This document shows, piece after piece, positions 1-7,816 of a stretch of 64,000 nt of DNA. Numbering within the stretch: the first letter of the stretch is position 1; every line of letters starts with the position of its first letter. Both the position numbers and the translations under genes were made by a program. The notes beneath the pieces were generated by a model. It was not told the DNA's origin and did no database searches. It was given only the letters and a program-made list of their open reading frames with translations. Origin of the DNA: Coprococcus comes ATCC 27758. GTDB lineage: Bacteria; Bacillota; Clostridia; Lachnospirales; Lachnospiraceae. The DNA lies in the NCBI RefSeq assembly GCF_025149785.1, contig NZ_CP102277.1, positions 2,480,001-2,544,000 of the forward strand. The letters are read 5' to 3'.

Positions 1-591
1 AACATCGGACGTATGATTTCTGCAGCTGCTGAACAGTCTCCACTTATCATGGGATTCCTGCTCGGTGGTATTATGAAGATGATCTGCACCTCACCACTTA
101 GTTCTATGGCTCTGACTGCTATGCTCGGACTTGATGGACTTGCAATGGGTATTGCAGCAATTGCATGTGTTGGTGGTTCTTTCACAAATGGTATCATTTT
201 CGACCGTTTAAAACTTGGCGAGCGCAGTAATGTTATGGCGGTAATGCTTGAACCTCTTACACAGGCCGATATTATTACACAGAATCCGATTCCGATTTAC
301 GGATCAAACTTCTTTGGTGGCGGACTTGCCGGACTCGCAGCAGCTATGCTCGGCATTATCAATAACGCCCCTGGAACAGCATCTCCGATTCCTGGACTTT
401 TAGCTCCATTCGGATTTAACCCACCACTTAAGGTTGTAGCTGCAATCGTACTTGCTGCGATCGGCGGATCTTTAGCTGGATTTGTTGGTTCTATCGTGTT
501 TAAAGGTTTTGCAAAAACACCTGCAGATATCAAAGCATCTGAAAAAGCTACTGAAACAATTGTTCCGGAAGTTGCTATCGCTGCTGAATAA
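1..591 (+). CDS. PTS sugar transporter subunit IIC, C-terminal part (5' end outside window)
   Basis: The reading frame is open from base 1, so the start lies outside the window; 196 residues are visible. The protein is strongly hydrophobic with small-residue-rich segments (GGGLAGLAAAMLGI, AAIVLAAIGGSLAGFVGSIV) typical of the EIIC type 2 family of phosphotransferase membrane subunits, which move a sugar across the membrane while it is phosphorylated. The motif NPIPIYGSNFFGGG fits a conserved loop of that family. The tail after the last membrane segment is short and polar. The substrate cannot be read from this part. A strong hairpin terminator follows 47 bases after the stop, so it is the last gene of its transcript. 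Family call is fairly safe; substrate unknown. Confidence 0.8.
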   Translation, partial: NIGRMISAAAEQSPLIMGFLLGGIMKMICTSPLSSMALTAMLGLDGLAMGIAAIACVGGSFTNGIIFDRLKLGERSNVMAVMLEPLTQADIITQNPIPIYGSNFFGGGLAGLAAAMLGIINNAPGTASPIPGLLAPFGFNPPLKVVAAIVLAAIGGSLAGFVGSIVFKGFAKTPADIKASEKATETIVPEVAIAAE

Positions 592-637
592 TCAAAATGA
601 CTATTTCAAACTGCTTGTTTATATAGCCCTTAAAGAA

Positions 638-675
638 GAAAAAGACTCGAAAACTTTTGTTTCCGGGTCTTTTTC
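638..675. terminator. Bidirectional intrinsic terminator
   Basis: Perfect 9-bp inverted repeat GAAAAAGAC (638-646) / GTCTTTTTC (667-675) between the convergent PTS and Lrp-like genes. The A-rich and T-rich arms provide a U-tract in both directions. Confidence 0.75.
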
Positions 676-697
676 AATTTACGGGAAATTATATTTC

Positions 698-1165
698 TCA
701 CTCCAGTGTTTCTTCTATATCTGCATTGATTCCTCTGTGTTCAACCGAAGTTGAAAATACGATCAGTGTCTTTGTTCTTCCAAATCGCTGCAATTCTCCA
801 ATAAATTTATCCAGCTCTGTTGTGCTTGGAAACAGTACTTCCAACACCATAGAATATTCTCCGGTCACACAGTTGCATTCGATCACATTTGAACACTTTC
901 TCACAAACGGATAAAACACATTTTTTTCCTCCGGCGAAACCTCCAGATTGATCAGTGCCTTGATATGATATCCAAGTGCTTCCGGATTCACCTGTGCCTG
1001 ATAACCGAGAATATATCCTTCTTTTTCCATCTTTTCAATCCGCGCTGATACAGCCGGTGTAGACAGATACACCTTCTCTGCAATCTCTTTCAATGGACAT
1101 TTGGCATTTCTCTGTAAAATATTCAAAATTGTACGATCCACTGCATCCAGTTCATGATTTTTCAT
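698..1165 (-). CDS. Lrp/AsnC family transcriptional regulator
   Basis: 155 residues, normal for the family. Residues 1-50 form the winged helix-turn-helix (LDAVDRTILNILQRN, then PLKEIAEKVYLSTPAVSARIEKMEKEGYI), followed by the AsnC ligand-binding domain with the usual LINLEVSPE strand and the NVIECNCVTGEYSMVLEV core. Such proteins are DNA-binding regulators of amino-acid metabolism that assemble as dimers to octamers. I place the start at 1165 rather than at the upstream ATG at 1192 because AGAGG lies at 1174-1178, eight bases before it. The gene is monocistronic; its leader carries a terminator-like hairpin (1250-1292). Effector amino acid and targets cannot be told. Confidence 0.9.
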   Translation of the reverse strand: MKNHELDAVDRTILNILQRNAKCPLKEIAEKVYLSTPAVSARIEKMEKEGYILGYQAQVNPEALGYHIKALINLEVSPEEKNVFYPFVRKCSNVIECNCVTGEYSMVLEVLFPSTTELDKFIGELQRFGRTKTLIVFSTSVEHRGINADIEETLE

Positions 1166-1195
1166 CTGCACTACCTCTTTCTGACATCCCATTTA

Positions 1196-1254
1196 TACTT
1201 TTGACCCCTTTGATACCAGATTGCTACGTGCTTTGCACTCCTGCAAGTCAAAAA
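1196..1254 (-). repeat. Possible fragment of a dispersed intergenic repeat
   Basis: On the minus strand this stretch contains TGCAAAGCACGT, then TGGTATCAAAGGGGTCAAAA. The intergenic DNA at 5820-5875 has comparable words on the minus strand (TGCAAAGCGC, then GATACCAGGGTCAAGAGGTC). The resemblance is partial and was judged by eye. It lies in the leader of the Lrp-like gene. Confidence 0.3.
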
Positions 1255-1292
1255 AAAAGATACTCTCTGCGTTCTTCTCCGCAGTAAAGTAC
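1250..1292 (-). terminator. Terminator-like hairpin in the leader of the Lrp-like gene
   Basis: Read on minus: GTACT-TTA-CTGCG, an 8-base loop, CGCAG-AG-AGTAT, then C and a run of nine T (A9 at 1250-1258 on plus). It ends about 85 bases before the regulator start. No minus-strand gene precedes it (the upstream gene csp is on plus), so it either attenuates the regulator's own transcript or stops antisense transcription. Confidence 0.45.
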
Positions 1293-1401
1293 CTCTTTGT
1301 ACAAATATTTTCACTCTTTAAATATGTTAAAAATAATAGCATTCCTTTTTCTTCCTGTCAATAAAAAGACATTTATTTTTTCCTATTTTTCCTATTTTGA
1401 T

Positions 1402-1430
1402 TTGACATTTGTCCTACCACGTGATATTCT
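1402..1430 (+). promoter_or_regulatory. Sigma-A promoter of the cold-shock gene
   Basis: TTGACA at 1402-1407 and TATTCT at 1425-1430 with 17 bases between them. It predicts a start near 1437 and a leader of about 120 bases, long as expected for a cold-shock gene. Confidence 0.75.
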
Positions 1431-1459
1431 GAAATTGTGTTTTAGATAAGATTTAGATT

Positions 1460-1515
1460 TCACATATTTTTGTAAATCATTAACATCTGTCTGATGACTT
1501 ACAAAAATATGTGAT
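1460..1515 (+). promoter_or_regulatory. Long AU-rich hairpin in the 5' UTR of the cold-shock gene
   Basis: Arms TCACATATTTTTGTAA (1460-1475) and TTACAAAAATATGTGA (1500-1515) are perfect 16-base complements. The inner bases ATCAT/ATGAC extend the stem with one mismatch, leaving a short loop. A T-rich run follows (1516-1525). It lies wholly between the promoter and the AGGAGG at 1546-1551. It could be a temperature-sensitive leader element or an attenuator; which one cannot be decided from sequence. Confidence 0.65.
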
Positions 1516-1559
1516 TTTTATTTTTATCGGCATCATCAATTTTTTAGGAGGTACTACTA

Positions 1560-1763
1560 ATGAACAAGGGTACAGTTAAGTGGTTCAACGCACAGAAAGG
1601 CTACGGATTCATCACAAACGAAAGCACTGGAGAAGATGTATTCGTACATTTTTCAGGAATCGCGGGAGAAGGATACAAATCTCTTGAAGAAGGACAGAAC
1701 GTTACTTTCGATATCACAGAAGGAAACCGCGGACTTCAGGCTGTTAATGTAACAGTTGCGTAA
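1560..1763 (+). CDS. cspA: Cold-shock protein (CspA family)
   Basis: 67 residues, the standard size of the single-domain cold-shock family. The nucleic-acid-binding motifs RNP1 (KGYGFI, residues 14-19) and RNP2 (VFVHF, 27-31) are intact, and the opening [18 protein letters not shown] is typical. The product binds single-stranded RNA and melts secondary structure in the cytoplasm. AGGAGG at 1546-1551 fixes the start. It has its own promoter and terminator and a leader with a 16-bp hairpin, which suggests post-transcriptional control. Symbol given by family; numbering among paralogues is unknown. Confidence 0.95.
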   Translation: MNKGTVKWFNAQKGYGFITNESTGEDVFVHFSGIAGEGYKSLEEGQNVTFDITEGNRGLQAVNVTVA

Positions 1764-1785
1764 TCGCTGCAAAAGATGCTAGAGT

Positions 1786-1825
1786 AAAAAACCCGGCTTG
1801 TGTATTACTCCACAGCCGGGTTTTC
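1786..1825 (+). terminator. Intrinsic terminator of the cold-shock gene
   Basis: ACCCGGCTTGTG and CCACAGCCGGGT pair with one bulged base, followed by TTTTC. The A-run before the stem lets it also serve the convergent dipeptidase gene. Confidence 0.8.
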
Positions 1826-1851
1826 TATGTTATAAATATGCTTTGCCGGAA

Positions 1852-2853
1852 TTACCCAAGCAGTTCTCTATATATTCGCATTACATTCTTACAGAAGATT
1901 TTCTCGATCTCGCTCTCTGTAAATCCATTCTTTTTAAATACATCTTCCAGCTTTGTCATATCTGCAGGGGATGCGATCTCCAGTTCTCCATTCATACCAT
2001 CAAAGTCTGAACCAAGTCCTAAAGCCTCTATTCCCGCCATATCACAGATATATTTTGCATGTGCCACAATATCCTCCGCTCTGCTCACAACCGTCTCTCC
2101 GTCTTTCCAGTCGCGCAAGAAATATGCATAATAATTCAGCCCGATCACACCGCCTCTTTCCCCGATCGCTTTCAGAAGTTCATCATTCAGGTTTCTCGGA
2201 TGACTGCACAAATGTCTCGCGTTGGAATGGCTCGCTACAAAAGGCTTCTTTGTGAACTTTAATACATCCCGGATTCCTGCATCGTTTAAATGTGCCACAT
2301 CAATGATCATTCCCAGGTTCTCCATCTCTTCCAGAAACTCAATCCCACGCGCTGTAAGCCCATATCCGGCTTCTGAAAAGGCTTTTCCGGCAAATTCTCC
2401 GCCAGTCGCTTTTGCCGGATATCCAAGCTGATTCGGATAGTTCCAGGTCAGAGTCATCATCCTTGCCCCCATCCGGTAAAAGTCTCTTAAAAGGGCAGGA
2501 TCGCCCTCACAGATTTCTCCTTCTTCCAATGTCAGCAACGCTGACATCCTTCCATTCTTCCGGTTTTCTTCAATCTCTTCATACTTCGTGACCGGCCGGA
2601 TCCAGTCTCTATTTTTCTCCATTTCCCGATAAAATACATCCGCCATTTTCATTGCATAGCGGAATGGACTTCCTGCAAGCATCGGATCCTCCAGATCCAG
2701 AAAAATGGCAAAATTCTGAATCAGATAATCCCCCTTTTTCATCCGTTCAAGATCCACATTTAAATTATTTTTACGAAGTGAAATCTCTTTTCCCTGTTCC
2801 TTTCCTCTCTGAATCGCTAAAATTGTATCACAATGCATATCTGCTACTTTCAT
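1852..2853 (-). CDS. Membrane dipeptidase (peptidase M19, renal dipeptidase family)
   Basis: 333 residues. The zinc-site landmarks of the M19 family are visible: the N-terminal MHCDT (His and Asp ligands), the bridging Glu in LLTLEEGE near residue 128, and ASHSNARHLCSHPRNL near 210-225. The family hydrolyses dipeptides with broad or D-residue specificity in a metal-dependent TIM barrel. No signal peptide is seen, so it is probably cytoplasmic despite the family name. The start overlaps the 3' end of the methyltransferase gene by 26 bases, implying translational coupling in an operon with the methyltransferase, MFS transporter and PLC-like gene. Physiological substrate is not known. Confidence 0.92.
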   Translation of the reverse strand: MKVADMHCDTILAIQRGKEQGKEISLRKNNLNVDLERMKKGDYLIQNFAIFLDLEDPMLAGSPFRYAMKMADVFYREMEKNRDWIRPVTKYEEIEENRKNGRMSALLTLEEGEICEGDPALLRDFYRMGARMMTLTWNYPNQLGYPAKATGGEFAGKAFSEAGYGLTARGIEFLEEMENLGMIIDVAHLNDAGIRDVLKFTKKPFVASHSNARHLCSHPRNLNDELLKAIGERGGVIGLNYYAYFLRDWKDGETVVSRAEDIVAHAKYICDMAGIEALGLGSDFDGMNGELEIASPADMTKLEDVFKKNGFTESEIEKIFCKNVMRIYRELLG

Positions 2854-3652
2854 TTTCTATTCCCCCATCTTTTTTCTTTCTTATAATATCTACCGTATGT
2901 GATCCTGCACCAACCAGTTCCGGGCGTTCACACGTAGTCAGATGATAGTCAATAAACGTCTGGAAGGTCTTTTCATCCATCGTATTTAACACCTGACGCA
3001 TATAATCGGATGGTCCATCCGCCGAAATAATCTGGATCCGTTCCATTCCTGCTGCTTCATTGTAGCTGTCAATATCCTCCAGACGCACATAATCATACAA
3101 ATCTTCCGGTGAAGGACATACCCGGTAATTCGCATCCAGTTTGCCATTTTCCAGGCATTCCTGTATATGATTCTCCCGGAATCCATACACCAGAACACTG
3201 TACTCATTCATTGTATAAGCCACCAGGATCGTGCCCTCATCTTTCAGGACACGCTTTGCCTCCATCAGCGCCTTTACCTTATCTTCCTTTGTATAAAGGT
3301 GATACATCGGTCCGAACAAGATGATCAGGTCAAATTCCTTATCCGGAAAACGTGACAGCTTCAGCGCATTTCCCTGATATGCTTTCACAGAGCTGTTCTT
3401 CTTTTTCAGAATTCCCAGATTGTATTTTACCAACTCTACCGCCGTCACATCGTACCCTTCTTCGGCAAGCGCAACACTGTAGCGCCCGGTTCCGGCTCCT
3501 ACATCCAGAATCTTTACCTGTCCATGCTCCCGCTTAGGAAGATATTTGTGAATGTACTTCATTGAGGTGATAAATTCTACCTGTCCGTGGCGGCTCTTAA
3601 GCCGTTTCTCTTCGTTGAATTTGTTATAATATTTTTCAAGCTCTGTCATCAT
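2828..3652 (-). CDS. Class I SAM-dependent methyltransferase
   Basis: 274 residues. Motif I of the Rossmann methyltransferase fold is clear (ILDVGAGTGRYSVALAEEG, near residues 48-66), followed by the acidic end of strand 2 (VTAVELV) and the LIILFGPMYHLYTKEDK segment of motif IV. The large C-terminal part contains no recognisable extra domain. It should transfer a methyl group from SAM to a small molecule, substrate unknown. It sits 22 bases after the MFS gene and overlaps the dipeptidase gene, so it is mid-operon. Neighbours give no clear hint of the substrate. Confidence 0.88.
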   Translation of the reverse strand: MMTELEKYYNKFNEEKRLKSRHGQVEFITSMKYIHKYLPKREHGQVKILDVGAGTGRYSVALAEEGYDVTAVELVKYNLGILKKKNSSVKAYQGNALKLSRFPDKEFDLIILFGPMYHLYTKEDKVKALMEAKRVLKDEGTILVAYTMNEYSVLVYGFRENHIQECLENGKLDANYRVCPSPEDLYDYVRLEDIDSYNEAAGMERIQIISADGPSDYMRQVLNTMDEKTFQTFIDYHLTTCERPELVGAGSHTVDIIRKKKDGGIENESSRYAL

Positions 3653-3674
3653 AAATCTATTGTATCCTTTATTT

Positions 3675-4907
3675 TTATTCTAGCGCTGCCGCTCTCCGGA
3701 ATAAAATAATTCCGATCACGAACAAGACAGCGATCATCCCCACACCAATATTGATATTGCCGGTAAGCTGCGAGATCAGGCTCACGATCGTTGTTCCCAT
3801 AAAGGACGCGCCTTTTCCGCAAATATCCATTAAGCCGAAAAATTCACCTGACTGGTTCGCCGGTATAATTTTCGTAAAGTAAGATCTTGAAAGCGCCTGC
3901 ACACCTCCCTGGAACATGCCTACCCAGACAGCAAGAACCCAGAACTGCCACTGGTAATGCAGAAAAATCGCAAAAATTGCCACTCCAAGGTATGCCACGA
4001 TACATACTGTGATCAGATTTTCTGCAGAATATTTCTTCGCAAGTCTTCCGAAAATAATCGCAAATGGGAAAGCTACGATCTGCGTAAGCAACAATGCAAG
4101 AAGAAGTCCTGTACTGCTAAGTCCAAGTGCTGATCCATATGCAGTTGCCATATCAATAATCGTATAAACCCCGTCAATATAAAAGAAAAACGCCAGAAGA
4201 AACAGAAAAACCTTCTTCTCCTTCTTTACATTTTTCAGAGTAATGCCGATTCTTTTGAAGCTTTCTGAAAAAGCATGCTGCTTCTTTTCTACATAATACT
4301 TCTGGTGATAAGTTCTCAGAAGTGGTAATGTCATAATTACCCACCATACCGTGATGATCACAAAGGAAACCATCATTGCTATCTCCATTGTAATCCCAAT
4401 CTTCCCTGCATTTAACACAACCAGAAGACAGATTACAAACGGTACACAGCTTCCGATATATCCCCACGCATAGCCCTGGGAAGAGACTTCATCCATCCGG
4501 TCTTCCAATGTCACATCGACAAGCATGGAATCATAAAATACCAGCGTTACGGAATATCCGACCTTTGCAATGACAAAAACTACCAGAAAGGCCAGCCAGT
4601 ACTTTGCAAATCCCAATGCGACTGAAGCAATTGCCCCGATTCCAAGTGCAATTGTAAAAACTGGTTTTTTATAGCCTTTTGTATCTGCAACGGTTCCAAA
4701 TACCGGTCCTGCAAGTGCTGTAAGTAAGGTTGCAATGGATACTGCATATCCCCAGTATGCCAGATACTGTACATCCGAAAGTCCCTGCTTTCCTGCGATA
4801 TAGTTGAAATAAATCGGTAAAATGGTTGCTGCCAGAAGTGTAAATGCAGAATTTCCGACATCATAAAGTATCCAGTTTTTCTCCTGTTTTGTCAATTTTA
4901 TTTTCAT
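3675..4907 (-). CDS. MFS transporter of the UMF1 / Atg22-like family
   Basis: 410 residues with about twelve membrane segments. The opening KLTKQEKNWILYDVGNSAFTLL is the hallmark of the UMF1 branch of the major facilitator superfamily (related to yeast vacuolar effluxer Atg22), as is GPVFGTVADTKGYKKP in the loop between helices 2 and 3. These proteins are thought to move amino acids or similar small solutes; the substrate here is unknown. The start region overlaps the 3' end of the upstream PLC-like gene by 47 bases, an unusually long but plausible overlap because MKIKLTKQEKN is the natural start of the family. Confidence 0.88.
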   Translation of the reverse strand: MKIKLTKQEKNWILYDVGNSAFTLLAATILPIYFNYIAGKQGLSDVQYLAYWGYAVSIATLLTALAGPVFGTVADTKGYKKPVFTIALGIGAIASVALGFAKYWLAFLVVFVIAKVGYSVTLVFYDSMLVDVTLEDRMDEVSSQGYAWGYIGSCVPFVICLLVVLNAGKIGITMEIAMMVSFVIITVWWVIMTLPLLRTYHQKYYVEKKQHAFSESFKRIGITLKNVKKEKKVFLFLLAFFFYIDGVYTIIDMATAYGSALGLSSTGLLLALLLTQIVAFPFAIIFGRLAKKYSAENLITVCIVAYLGVAIFAIFLHYQWQFWVLAVWVGMFQGGVQALSRSYFTKIIPANQSGEFFGLMDICGKGASFMGTTIVSLISQLTGNINIGVGMIAVLFVIGIILFRRAAALE

Positions 4908-5727
4908 TTAACGTATCCTCCTCGCCCGGAAACTGAGAACCAAATGTATAGGCATATACAGAATCTAATGTGGCGTTTCCTTCCAGAAACGGTTTATATT
5001 CGCAGATCAGTTTGTCTGCCAGTGGAACTGCTTTTTCATAAAGATGAAGCAGTTTTCTTATCTGTTCCCTGCAGGATTCATTCTCATGATACTTGATAAT
5101 AAACCCATGAAAATCATAATAAAGCCCTGCCACTTTAAGTGCTGCATAAAGTGCCATCCGCTTTATTTTAGATGGACAGACAAGAATCCTGTCATAAAAT
5201 ACCATTCCATTCAGTGCTTTTTTGACTTCCTTTGCTGTAATTCCGCGATAAAAATCTTTTATAATTATCGCATTTTTCATAGAAGGAACAATATGTCCGG
5301 TCAGTCTCCTGCTCACTGGATTTTCTCCGTTCATAATCATCAGCTTACGATCCAGCTCGCCCTCCACTGCAATATGTGCAAGACCAGTCTCTTTTACTGC
5401 CTGTTCCACGTAACCATGACAGATTTCATCCAACGCGAAGTGGCAGAGCACTCCATATACATAAGCCAGATGCTTCTCATACTGGTCGTGTGTATGTAAA
5501 GCCTTCGCTGCATGAGCGAAGAACTTTGCCCCGCTCTCGTTATGTATACGCTTTCCCAACTGATTGACCTTGTTCTTGCCAAGCGGTCTGTAATAAAAAA
5601 GAATATCTGGTCCATGAAGTCCAATATTAAAAAGCTCCGGATATTTATCAATAACTTTTCTCTCATATCCGCTTAATCTGCCCCTGATCTGCTGTCCAAA
5701 AATGTAATGTGCATAAGTTGACGGCAT
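4861..5727 (-). CDS. Zinc-dependent phospholipase C-like protein
   Basis: 288 residues from the ATG at 5727. The N-terminus MPSTYAHYIFGQQI, then LHGPDILFYYRPL and the His-rich helices FFAHAAKALHTHDQYEKH and GVLCHFALDEICHGY, match the zinc-dependent PLC-like family of Firmicutes, with conserved His/Asp ligands in helical bundles. No signal peptide is seen, so a secreted lipase role is doubtful; many relatives are uncharacterised. The frame stays open for 80 codons upstream (to 5967), but that extension is repeat-like intergenic DNA, and the family begins at MPSTYAH. A purine-rich AGAGGAAGG lies before the chosen start. First gene of a four-gene operon. Confidence 0.8.
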   Translation of the reverse strand: MPSTYAHYIFGQQIRGRLSGYERKVIDKYPELFNIGLHGPDILFYYRPLGKNKVNQLGKRIHNESGAKFFAHAAKALHTHDQYEKHLAYVYGVLCHFALDEICHGYVEQAVKETGLAHIAVEGELDRKLMIMNGENPVSRRLTGHIVPSMKNAIIIKDFYRGITAKEVKKALNGMVFYDRILVCPSKIKRMALYAALKVAGLYYDFHGFIIKYHENESCREQIRKLLHLYEKAVPLADKLICEYKPFLEGNATLDSVYAYTFGSQFPGEEDTLNENKIDKTGEKLDTL

Positions 5728-5760
5728 ATTATCCCATCCTTCCTCTTCTGAAACATATTT

Positions 5761-6047
5761 TATGATGATGTCGGGGCAAAAGGTCAGAAAGCCGATGCAG
5801 GCTTGCTTGCAAGAGGATTTTTGACCTCTTGACCCTGGTATCATTATTTTATTATAGACGTTGCGCTTTGCAGGCTCTATCTTACTTCTGTAAAGCTTAT
5901 ATAACGGCTTTGTAAAAAAGAATGTGCCTTGGCACATCTTCGCGCCGAGCGCAGTCGCTTGCGACATTCTTCATCTTCGTGCGAGTGCGCATCTCCGGCA
6001 CGTAGTGCCTTTTATTTCATAGGAAGTTCCTTCGGAATTTCCTATAA
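5761..6047. repeat. Structured, repeat-like intergenic DNA
   Basis: No gene is supported between 5728 and 6142. The stretch holds several nested hairpins: AAGAATGT (5928-5935) pairs with ACATTCTT (5964-5971) around GTGCCTTGGCAC and a GC-rich inner hairpin, and ATAGGAAGTTCC pairs with GGAATTTCCTAT (6019-6044). The words GTAGTGCCTT and TTCGGAATTTCCTATAAAA recur in slightly altered form at 51241-51275, and GAATGTGCC resembles the hairpin at 54688-54710. This points to a family of dispersed palindromic intergenic elements. The identity of the family is not known to me. Confidence 0.5.
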
Positions 6048-6100
6048 AATAAAAAGTAATGACTAAAATGATACGTTCTAAATAAATAGTAACACAAAAA

Positions 6101-6127
6101 GACCTTTCAGGATAGTCCCGAAAGGTC
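6101..6127 (-). terminator. Terminator of the ABC-F gene
   Basis: GACCTTTC (6101-6108) pairs perfectly with GAAAGGTC (6120-6127); on the minus strand the stem is followed by TTTTTGTGTT. Confidence 0.8.
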
Positions 6128-6142
6128 TTCTGCACGACACTT

Positions 6143-7699
6143 TTAAAATACTTTTATCGTCCACTTGCTCATATCCCACACCTCATTTACCACATCCTGA
6201 TAGAATTCCGGCTCATGGCAAATCAGAAGAATACTTCCTTTGTATTCCTGAAGCGCTTTTTTCAGAGAATCCTTTGCATCCACGTCTAGATGATTGGTCG
6301 GCTCATCCAGGATCAGCAGATTCGTGTCCTTGTTGACCAGCTTACAGAGTCTTACCTTTGCCTGTTCACCACCACTCAGTACCCTTACCTGGCTCTCAAT
6401 ATGCTTCGTAGTGAGTCCGCATTTTGCAAGGGCAGAACGCACCTCATACTGGGTAAATGACGGAAATTCCTGCCACAGCTCTTCAATACAGGTGGTCTTG
6501 TTTTCTCCTTTAACTTCCTGTTCAAAATAGCCGATCTGAAGATTTTCCCCAAGCTCACACTCGCCGGAAATTGCCGGGATCAGACCAAGTACACTCTTCA
6601 AAAATGTAGTCTTTCCGATACCATTTGTTCCGACAATCGCAATCTTGTGTCCTCTTTCCATCTGGAAATTCAGCGGCTTGGAAAGTGGTTCATCATAACC
6701 GATTACAAGATCCTTTGTTTCGAATAACATTTTCCCCGGAGTCCGTCCGTAACGGAACTTAAATTCCGGTTTCGGCTTTTCCGCTGCCAGCTCAATTACA
6801 TCCATTTTATCCAGCTTTTTCTGTCTGGACATCGCCATATTTCTTGTAGAAACACGGGCTTTATTTCTTGCCACAAAATCCTTCAGTTCACTGATTTCCT
6901 GCTGCTGTCTGCGGTATGCTGCCTCAAGCTGTGCTTTCTTAACTGCATAGACCTCCTGAAAATGATCATAGTCTCCCACATAACGATTCAGTTCCTGGTT
7001 CTCCATATGATAGATGATATTTACCACTTCATTCAGGAACGGAATATCATGGGAAATCAGAATGAATGCATTCTCATAATCCTGCAGATACCGCTTCAGC
7101 CACGTAATATGCTCTTCATCCAGATAGTTTGTCGGTTCATCCAGAAGCAGGATGTCCGGCTTCTCAAGCAGAAGCTTTGCCAGAAGAACCTTCGTTCTCT
7201 GACCTCCGCTTAGATCTGTAACATCACGGTCAAGTCCCAGATCCAGAAGTCCCAGTGCTCTTGCGACCTCTTCTACCTTTGCATCAATCGTATAAAAATC
7301 ATGCAGTGTCAACTCATCCTGGATCGTTCCAAGCTCTTCCATCAGAAGATTCATCTCATCCTCGCCTACTTCACCGAGTTTCTCACAGATCTCGTTCATT
7401 CGCTGCTCCTTCTGCAAAAGCGGATCAAACGCACTTTTCAGTGCGTCCTGGATCGTCATACCGCTCTGAAGGACTGCATGCTGGTCCAGATAGCCTGCTC
7501 GTACATTCTTCGCCCATTCCACCTTTCCCTCGTCCGGCGTAAGTTTCCCGGTAACGATACTCATAAAGGTAGATTTACCCTCTCCGTTTGCTCCTACAAG
7601 ACCGATGTGCTCCCCTTTTAAAAGGCGGAACGATACATCATCAAAAATAGCACGGTCACCAAAACCGTGTGTCAGATGTTCTACATTTAATATACTCAT
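6143..7699 (-). CDS. ABC-F family ATP-binding protein
   Basis: 518 residues with two complete nucleotide-binding domains and no membrane segment. The first has Walker A GANGEGKST (about 37-45), signature LSGGQ and Walker B ILLLDEPTNYLD; the second has GTNGIGKTT, LSGGEQAKV and LLILDEPTNHLD. Between them is the charged linker (about 245-310; RQQQEISELKDFVARNKAR) that reaches into the ribosome in ABC-F factors. The family acts on translating ribosomes, either as housekeeping translation factors (EttA, YbiT, YkpA types) or as antibiotic-protection proteins. The length and short linker fit the housekeeping YbiT/YkpA type better. Single gene with its own promoter (7744-7772) and terminator. Confidence 0.93.
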   Translation of the reverse strand: MSILNVEHLTHGFGDRAIFDDVSFRLLKGEHIGLVGANGEGKSTFMSIVTGKLTPDEGKVEWAKNVRAGYLDQHAVLQSGMTIQDALKSAFDPLLQKEQRMNEICEKLGEVGEDEMNLLMEELGTIQDELTLHDFYTIDAKVEEVARALGLLDLGLDRDVTDLSGGQRTKVLLAKLLLEKPDILLLDEPTNYLDEEHITWLKRYLQDYENAFILISHDIPFLNEVVNIIYHMENQELNRYVGDYDHFQEVYAVKKAQLEAAYRRQQQEISELKDFVARNKARVSTRNMAMSRQKKLDKMDVIELAAEKPKPEFKFRYGRTPGKMLFETKDLVIGYDEPLSKPLNFQMERGHKIAIVGTNGIGKTTFLKSVLGLIPAISGECELGENLQIGYFEQEVKGENKTTCIEELWQEFPSFTQYEVRSALAKCGLTTKHIESQVRVLSGGEQAKVRLCKLVNKDTNLLILDEPTNHLDVDAKDSLKKALQEYKGSILLICHEPEFYQDVVNEVWDMSKWTIKVF

Positions 7700-7743
7700 A
7701 TTTTATTATTCTCCCTGATTCATTTCTTTACACATTGTCTTTT

Positions 7744-7772
7744 ATTATATGTGGAAATCGGGGTTCTTTCAA
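7744..7772 (-). promoter_or_regulatory. Sigma-A promoter of the ABC-F gene
   Basis: Read on minus, TTGAAA (7772-7767) and TATAAT (7749-7744) are 17 bases apart; the start codon at 7699 follows about 45 bases later. Confidence 0.7.
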
Positions 7773-7816
7773 TATAAACAGTCAAAAAACCACAGCTCTA
7801 TATCTAAAATCCAAAA

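Noticed and set aside
5728-5967. 80-residue N-terminal extension of the PLC-like protein
   Set aside because: It is encoded by palindromic repeat-like DNA, has no family similarity, and the natural family start MPSTYAH with a purine-rich ribosome site lies at 5727.
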